In this document: positions 58,914 to 64,000 of the stretch, piece by piece
Layout: every line of letters begins with the position of its first letter
Position numbering within the stretch: position 1 is the first letter of the stretch
DNA from: Saccharopolyspora gregorii
GTDB lineage: Bacteria; Actinomycetota; Actinomycetes; Mycobacteriales; Pseudonocardiaceae
Assembly (NCBI RefSeq): GCF_024734405.1
Contig: NZ_CP059556.1
Coordinates: 3,658,001-3,722,000 of the forward strand
Direction: 5' to 3'
DNA length: 64,000 nt
The notes under the pieces: generated by a model
Databases searched by the model: none
What the model was told of the DNA's origin: nothing
What the model saw: only the letters and a program-made list of their open reading frames with translations
Program-made: the position numbers and the translations under genes

Positions 58914-59859
58914 GCTCACCACCCCTGCCTCCGTCGAAGCGGCCACCGCGGAGCCGGCCACCTACCTGGCGGGCGGCACGACGCTGGTCGACCTGATGAA
59001 GCTCGACGTGCTCACCCCGCAGCGGGTGCAGGACATCAACGAGCTGCCGCTGCGCGGCCTCGACGCCGCGGACGGGCTGCGGATCGGCGCGCTGGAGCGG
59101 ATGAGCGACGTCGCGGCGCACCCGGGCGTCTACCCGATGATCTCCCGGGCACTGCTGCTCAGCGCGTCCCAGCAGCTGCGGAACATGGCCAGCATCGGCG
59201 GGAACCTGCTGCAGCGGACCCGCTGCACCTACTTCCGCGACGTCGCGATGCCCTGCAACAAGCGCGAACCCGGCAGCGGCTGCCCCGCGCTGGACGGGGC
59301 GAACCGGATGCACGCGGTGCTCGGCACCAGCGACTCCTGCCTGGCCACCCACGCCAGCGACGTGGCGGTCGCGTTCACCGCGCTCGACGCCGAGGTGCGG
59401 CTGCTGAGCTCCGAGGGCGCGCGCACCGTGCCGCTCGCCGAGTTCTACCGGCTGCCCGGCGACACCCCCGACGTCGAGAACGACCTGCGGCCGGGCGAAC
59501 TGATCACCGAGGTCGTGGTCCCGCGCCTGGACTGGGCCGCGAACTCCACCTACGTCAAGGTGCGCGACCGGCAGTCCTACGAGTTCGCGCTGTGCTCGGC
59601 CGCCGTCGCGCTGGACGTGCGGGACGGCCGCATCGCGGACGCCCGGGTGGCGGTCGGTGGCGTGGCCACCGTGCCGTGGCGGCTGCACGCCGTCGAAGAG
59701 GCGCTGCGCGGCGCACCCGCCACCGAGGAGTCCTTCGAGCACGCCGCCGGGGCTGCGGGCGAGGGCGCCCGGACGCGGGGCGCGAACGGCTTCAAACCGG
59801 CCCTGCTGAAGCGGACCGTGATCCGCGCGCTGCTCGAACTGACCGAGGGGAACCGCTGA
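58900..59859 (+). CDS. FAD-binding subunit of a molybdenum hydroxylase (PaoB/YagS-like)
   Basis: A 319-residue CoxM-type FAD subunit: [17 protein letters not shown] and [14 protein letters not shown] bind FAD. An insertion with C109, C119, C128 and C147 ([28 protein letters not shown]) matches the extra [4Fe-4S] site of E. coli PaoB/YagS, which sets it apart from ordinary CO- and xanthine-dehydrogenase subunits. It overlaps the genes on both sides (14 bases and 1 base). Confidence 0.9.
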   Translation: MRQFELTTPASVEAATAEPATYLAGGTTLVDLMKLDVLTPQRVQDINELPLRGLDAADGLRIGALERMSDVAAHPGVYPMISRALLLSASQQLRNMASIGGNLLQRTRCTYFRDVAMPCNKREPGSGCPALDGANRMHAVLGTSDSCLATHASDVAVAFTALDAEVRLLSSEGARTVPLAEFYRLPGDTPDVENDLRPGELITEVVVPRLDWAANSTYVKVRDRQSYEFALCSAAVALDVRDGRIADARVAVGGVATVPWRLHAVEEALRGAPATEESFEHAAGAAGEGARTRGANGFKPALLKRTVIRALLELTEGNR

Positions 59860-62033
59860 TGACCAGCCGACTCGACGGGCCGGTCAAGGCCACCGGCCGG
59901 GCCAAGTACGGGGTGGACCACAACCTGCCCGGCATGGCCTACGGATACCTGGTGCTCAGCACTGTCGCGCACGGCGAGATCGCGTCGATGGACCTCACCG
60001 CGGCCCGCGCCGCCGACGGGGTGCTCGCCGCGTATTCGCCGTTCGACCCGCTGGAGCTGGGGACGCCGACGCTGCCCGCGTTCGGCAACACCTGGGTTCC
60101 GCTGCAGGACAAGGAGGTCGCCTACTACGGGCAGCCGATCGGGTTCGTGGTCGCCGCGACCTTCGAGCAGGCGCGCGACGCCGCGCTGCTCGTCGAGGTC
60201 GAGTACCACGAGCGGCCCGCGCTGACCTCGCTGGCGGACGGGCTCGCGACCGCCGAGGACGCGCCGACCTCCGGCCACGGCGGCGGGCCGTCCCTGGACA
60301 TCCTCGCCGACGGCGTCGAGTCCATCGAGGACGCACTCGCCGCCAGCACCGTGGTGGTGTCCGAGACCTACTCGACCGCGCCGCAGAACCACGCACCGAT
60401 GGAACCGCATTCGGCCGTGGCGCACTGGGATTCCACCGGACTGACCATCCACAGTGGAACCCAGGCGTCGGACATGCAGGCCGCGGAGCTGTCGATGGCG
60501 CTCGGGGTCGAGATGTCCCGCGTGCACGCGGTGAACCCGTACGTCGGGGGCGCGTTCGGCGGCAAGGGCCGCACCTCGGCGCCCGCGTTCCTCGCGGCGG
60601 CCGCGTCCCGCGACCTCGGCAGGCCGGTGAAGGCGTCGCTGACCCGCGAGCAGGTGTTCACCGCCACCGCGGGCCGCGCCGCCACCGTGCAGGAGGTCTC
60701 GCTCGGCGCCGACGCGGACGGGACGCTCGTCGCGGTGCGGCACGACTCGTGGTGCAGCACCGGCGCGGACCGCTCGTTCGTGGAACCGACCTCGCACGGC
60801 ACCTCCCGCGAGTGGTACGCCACGCCCAACCTGTCGCTGCGGCAGAAGATGGTGCCGCTGAACCTGCCGCCCACCACGTTCATGCGCGCCCCCGGCGAAG
60901 CCCCCGGGTCGTTCGCGCTGGAGAGCGCGATGGACGAGCTCGCGGTGGCGCTGCGGATGGACCCGATCGAGCTGCGGCTGCGGAACAACTCGATCGCGCC
61001 GCCCGGCAAGGACCTGCAGTGGTCGGCGAAGTACCTCGACGACTGCTTCCGGATCGGCGCGCAGCGGTTCGGCTGGGACCAGCGCACCCCGAACGGGCGC
61101 ACCGACGGCGACTGGCTGGTCGGGCTCGGCACCGCCACCGCCATGTTCCCGGCGCTGCGCTTCCCCGCCTCGGTACGGGTCACGCTCGGCGCGGACGGCA
61201 GGGCGGAGGTCGCCACCAGCGGCGCCGACCCGGGCACCGGGCTGCTGACGGTGCTCTCCCTGGTGGGCGCGGAGACGCTGGACATCGCGCCGGAACGGGT
61301 GACGCCGAAGCTGGGCGACTCCTCGCTCCCGGCGGGCGGCATGTCCGGCGGCTCCACGGCGACCGCCAGCGCGGGCTCCTCGGTGATGCTCGCCGCGTCC
61401 ACGGTGCTCGACTCGCTGCTGGAACTGGCGGCCGCGCCCGGAGCGCCGTTCGAGGGGTCCGAGGTCACCTACGCGGACGGGCAGGTGTTCGCCGACGGGC
61501 GGAGCATGCCGTTCGGCGAGCTGCTGCGGGCGGTGGGCCGCGACTCCCTGTCGGCGACCGGCTCCACCGCGCCCGGTGAGGAGCTGACCAAGCACTCGTT
61601 CAGCTCCTTCGGCGCCCAGTTCTGCGAGGTCCGGGTGCACCGCTGGACCCGGGAGGCGCGGGTGTCCCGGCTGCTCGGGGTGTTCGACGCGGGCCGGATC
61701 GTCAACGAGAAGGCGGCCCGCAGCCAGCTCAGCGGCGGCATGATCTGGGGCGTCTCGGCGGCGCTGCACGAGGCGATGGAGGTCGAGCCGAACGGCCGCA
61801 TCGCCAACGGCGACTTCGCCGGGTACCTGCTGCCGGTGCACGCGGACATCCCCGACATCGACGTGCAGTTCATCGAGCACCCGGACACGCTGCACAACCC
61901 GGTGGGGGCGAAGGGCGTCGGGGAGATCGGCACCGTCGGCCTGGCCGCCGCGATCGCCAACGCGATCTACAACGCCACCGGCACCCGCGTCCGCCACATC
62001 CCCATCACCATCGAGGACCTCCTCGACGACTGA
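59859..62033 (+). CDS. molybdopterin-binding catalytic subunit (PaoC/YagR-like, xanthine oxidase family)
   Basis: A 724-residue xanthine-oxidase-family large subunit: KATGRAKYGVDHNLPGMAYG, EPHSAVAHWD, NPYVGGAFGGKG, TTFMRAPGEAPGSFALES, and the catalytic Glu at about residue 689 in GAKGVGEIGTVG. With the [4Fe-4S]-bearing FAD subunit it resembles the PaoABC/YagTSR aldehyde oxidoreductases, which oxidise aromatic aldehydes to acids. ATG at 59859, one base over the preceding stop. The XdhC/PaoD-type cofactor insertion gene is not in this window, so one must be supplied elsewhere. Confidence 0.92.
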   Translation: MTSRLDGPVKATGRAKYGVDHNLPGMAYGYLVLSTVAHGEIASMDLTAARAADGVLAAYSPFDPLELGTPTLPAFGNTWVPLQDKEVAYYGQPIGFVVAATFEQARDAALLVEVEYHERPALTSLADGLATAEDAPTSGHGGGPSLDILADGVESIEDALAASTVVVSETYSTAPQNHAPMEPHSAVAHWDSTGLTIHSGTQASDMQAAELSMALGVEMSRVHAVNPYVGGAFGGKGRTSAPAFLAAAASRDLGRPVKASLTREQVFTATAGRAATVQEVSLGADADGTLVAVRHDSWCSTGADRSFVEPTSHGTSREWYATPNLSLRQKMVPLNLPPTTFMRAPGEAPGSFALESAMDELAVALRMDPIELRLRNNSIAPPGKDLQWSAKYLDDCFRIGAQRFGWDQRTPNGRTDGDWLVGLGTATAMFPALRFPASVRVTLGADGRAEVATSGADPGTGLLTVLSLVGAETLDIAPERVTPKLGDSSLPAGGMSGGSTATASAGSSVMLAASTVLDSLLELAAAPGAPFEGSEVTYADGQVFADGRSMPFGELLRAVGRDSLSATGSTAPGEELTKHSFSSFGAQFCEVRVHRWTREARVSRLLGVFDAGRIVNEKAARSQLSGGMIWGVSAALHEAMEVEPNGRIANGDFAGYLLPVHADIPDIDVQFIEHPDTLHNPVGAKGVGEIGTVGLAAAIANAIYNATGTRVRHIPITIEDLLDD

Positions 62034-62037
62034 AGCA

Positions 62038-62071
62038 CCCCGGGGGCGCGCGAACCCGCGCGCCCCCGGGG
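62038..62071. terminator. 15-bp perfect hairpin after the hydroxylase operon
   Basis: CCCCGGGGGCGCGCG (62038-62052) pairs with CGCGCGCCCCCGGGG (62057-62071) around AACC, four bases after the catalytic-subunit stop, facing the convergent methyltransferase gene. Confidence 0.85.
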
Positions 62072-62129
62072 GCCGGGCACGCACCGCCTCGTGCGCGTCC
62101 GCACGGCGGCTTCCGTCGTTGCCGGCCCG

Positions 62130-63503
62130 TCACGCTCGTTTTCTGGTGGTGAGGAAGAGGAAGGTGCCCGGGCCGCTGGAGTCGACCACGTCCAGGCCCG
62201 CTTCGTCGAAGGCGACCGCCAGCTCCTCCGGTTCGAAGGAGCGCAGGCCGAATACCCGTTCGTGGCAGCGCTGGAAGTGGCGTTGGAACGAGCGGGTGCC
62301 GCGCCGGTAGGTGGTGGCGGTGAACGTCCCCGCCGGGTGCAGGCAGCGGGAGACCTCGGCGATCACCCGGCGCGGTTCCGGCAGCACGTGCAGCGCGTCG
62401 GAGCAGTTCGCGGCGCCGAGGAACCCGTCGGGGAACGGCAACGCGCGCGCGTCCCCCTCGGTGAACAGCACCCCGGGCACCGCGAACCGCGCGACCTCCA
62501 GCACCGCCGCCGCCGAGTCCAGGCCGAGGACGCGTTCCGGGCCGACCTGTTCGGCCAGGACCCGGGTCCAGCGGCCCGCGCCGCACGCCACGTCGAGCAC
62601 CGGGCCCGGTGCGGGGCGCAGGTTGCGCCGCAGGTAGGCGTCCTCGTCGCGGACCGACACGGTCCCGCCCCAGTTGGCGCCGGGCACCGTGGCGGAGGCG
62701 GGGCGCAGCAGTTCGGCGTGGCGTCCCGCCGTCGAGTCGTGCTCCAGCAGGCGCCGGTACGCGCCGGGCCGGACGGTGCCGGTGAACTCGGGGGGATCGG
62801 GCAGCTCCGGCCAGCCGATCTCCTGCTGCACCTGGTGTTCCGCGCGGGCGCCCTGGTACGCGAGCAGCGCCGCGGTCTCCGCGTCCCACAGGTCCGCGAG
62901 TTCCGCCCCGGTCCGCGCGGGACCGGGGCTCGGCGAGAGCCGCGCCCAGAACTCCGGGGACGGCCACGCGCGCCCGATCCCGGCGGCGCAGGCGGGATCG
63001 TCGAGGTCCGGCACGGTCAGGCAGCGCCGGACGCGGGCCAGTTCGTGCTCGTCGGCGACGCGCGCCACCACCGGCAGGATCCGGTCCCGGTGCGCCGGGA
63101 AGTGCGCCAGCAGGTAGAGGACCGCGGTGCGCAGGCACTGCTCGGTGTCGGGTCGTTCCAGCAGCCGCAGCGGTGCGGCGAGACGTTCGGTGAACACGTC
63201 CCTGATCTGACCGGGCAGGTAGGAGCGGGTCGCGTCCTCCCCGGCGAGCAGCCCCAGCAGCAGCGCCACCCGCGGCCGGTTGGGGTGCGGCGGTCCGGTG
63301 AGGACCTCCATCGGCCCGATCAGGTCGGCGGGCCCGACGGCGGCCGGGTCGAGCAGCTGGCGGGCGAGCCGGGTGAAGGCCGCATCGGCCGTGTCCCGGT
63401 CCGGGTGCGCCAGCGCGGCCCGCAGGCCGCCCCAGCCCTGCCCGGGTTCCGCACCGCCTCGGCCGGGGATCCGCTGGAGTTCCGGTTGCTCTTGAGCACG
63501 CAT
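62130..63503 (-). CDS. SAM-dependent methyltransferase with an N-terminal helical extension
   Basis: 457 residues. The C-terminal part is a class I methyltransferase: motif I at 302-310 (VLDVACGAG), the acidic GLDSAAAVLE, EGDARALPFPDGFLGAANCSDALHVL and a FTATTYRRG strand. The first 280 residues are not part of the usual fold. They contain helical segments (RALLLGLLAGED-like, LRTAVLYLLAHFPAHRDRIL) suggesting HEAT-type repeats, then a Trp/Pro-rich linker. The ATG at 63503 has GGAG nine bases upstream, and the frame is well kept through the extension, so the fusion appears real. The substrate is unknown. Confidence 0.82.
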   Translation of the reverse strand: MRAQEQPELQRIPGRGGAEPGQGWGGLRAALAHPDRDTADAAFTRLARQLLDPAAVGPADLIGPMEVLTGPPHPNRPRVALLLGLLAGEDATRSYLPGQIRDVFTERLAAPLRLLERPDTEQCLRTAVLYLLAHFPAHRDRILPVVARVADEHELARVRRCLTVPDLDDPACAAGIGRAWPSPEFWARLSPSPGPARTGAELADLWDAETAALLAYQGARAEHQVQQEIGWPELPDPPEFTGTVRPGAYRRLLEHDSTAGRHAELLRPASATVPGANWGGTVSVRDEDAYLRRNLRPAPGPVLDVACGAGRWTRVLAEQVGPERVLGLDSAAAVLEVARFAVPGVLFTEGDARALPFPDGFLGAANCSDALHVLPEPRRVIAEVSRCLHPAGTFTATTYRRGTRSFQRHFQRCHERVFGLRSFEPEELAVAFDEAGLDVVDSSGPGTFLFLTTRKRA

Positions 63504-64000
63504 CGACTCGACTCCTTCGCTGTTCCACCGCTGCTCCCGCCGACGCCGGAGCGGCCGGACCGGAGGGGAGTCCGGGGCGCGGCGCCGGCGTGTTCGAGGA
63601 GCGATCAGTGACCCCGGTCCCGGGGTGGGATCGCGGTTGTTCCGGCAGCGGGCGCGTCGTTGCGCCGGCTCGCGGTCGGCGGAGATCCGCTCGATCGACC
63701 GCGGGGCCCGGACCTCCTCGGCCGGGGACGGCCCCGGCGGAGGGGATGGGTCGGGATCGATCCATCATGGACGAGCGGGACCTGCGATGACGACCACCGA
63801 AAGCGTTTTCCTGCGTCCCCGCGTCGAGTGATCATCGGCTCGTTCGCGATCACCGTCGGTCGATCGGGGTGGGCGGCGCCGCCCCCGCGAGCGCGGTGCA
63901 CCTCCCTCCAACGGGTAGCCGTCGCGGATCTTCCTTGCCCGGCGCCGGAGGGCGCTGCCATGCTCGGCCGCGCCTTCCGGCGGTCGATCGTCGGCGCGCT
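63504..64000. other. right-end region without a supported gene
   Basis: Contains only short frames. It holds the promoter of the methyltransferase gene and probably the start region of a gene beyond the window edge. Confidence 0.4.

Noticed and set aside
63788-63831. A 14-codon plus-strand gene (ATG to TGA) near the right edge
   Set aside because: It has an ATG and a stop but no supported ribosome-binding site, partner gene or conserved pattern that could be judged from sequence alone.
1-64000. Polyketide or nonribosomal peptide gene cluster
   Set aside because: SDRs, monooxygenases and methyltransferases are present, but no carrier-protein, ketosynthase or adenylation domains were seen.

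Overview
The window is very GC-rich, gene-dense DNA from an actinomycete. The two F420-type luciferase-like oxidoreductases, the SWIM/DUF6493 pair, and the many GTG starts and start/stop overlaps fit a member of the Pseudonocardiales; that rank is an inference from gene content. No rRNA, intact tRNA, CRISPR array, plasmid origin or intact insertion sequence was seen.

1-18.8 kb is a CoA-ester catabolic island. One long minus-strand operon runs from a crotonase (12154) through an APH-type kinase, two SDRs, three acyl-CoA dehydrogenases, a DUF35 Zn-ribbon protein, a thiolase-fold lipid-transfer protein, a flavoprotein and a TetR regulator (1140). Around it lie two SnoaL-like genes, a Zn alcohol dehydrogenase, a CurA-like reductase, an MHS-family transporter and a divergent DUF1254 pair. 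Copies of one imperfect palindrome (TTGAA-N5-TTCAA) sit in front of six of these units, so the island looks like a single TetR regulon. 18.8-19.6 kb is a gene-poor scar holding the tail of a site-specific recombinase.

19.6-29.4 kb holds a TetR gene with a class A flavin monooxygenase, an F420-type oxidoreductase lacking a stop codon, a two-gene SWIM zinc-finger/DUF6493 operon of unknown role, a DUF4190 membrane protein and a frameshifted luciferase-like gene.

29.5-47.2 kb is entirely minus strand and concerned with sugars or cyclitols. It contains an Ebo-type metabolite-traffic cluster (EboA, B, C, E and F homologues) in which a myo-inositol-phosphate synthase takes the place of the EboD sugar-phosphate cyclase. 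Next to it are a secreted sorbosone-dehydrogenase-like protein, a ribose-type ABC importer, a Gfo/Idh dehydrogenase, a ROK repressor and further xylose-isomerase-like barrels. This is the best candidate for an undescribed system.

47.9-64 kb holds a GIDE-domain membrane protein, a long hairpin repeat, a PEP-mutase-family lyase, a four-gene AtuA/DUF4387/FMN-monooxygenase/flavin-reductase operon facing an IclR regulator, a T4 beta-like protein, a PadR/membrane-protein pair, an alpha/beta hydrolase, a TetR-controlled PaoABC-like molybdenum hydroxylase with two clear operators, and a methyltransferase with an unusual N-terminal extension. Three genes (near 23.0, 28.59 and 50.1 kb) show frame or stop defects in G/C-rich runs; these may be assembly errors or real decay.
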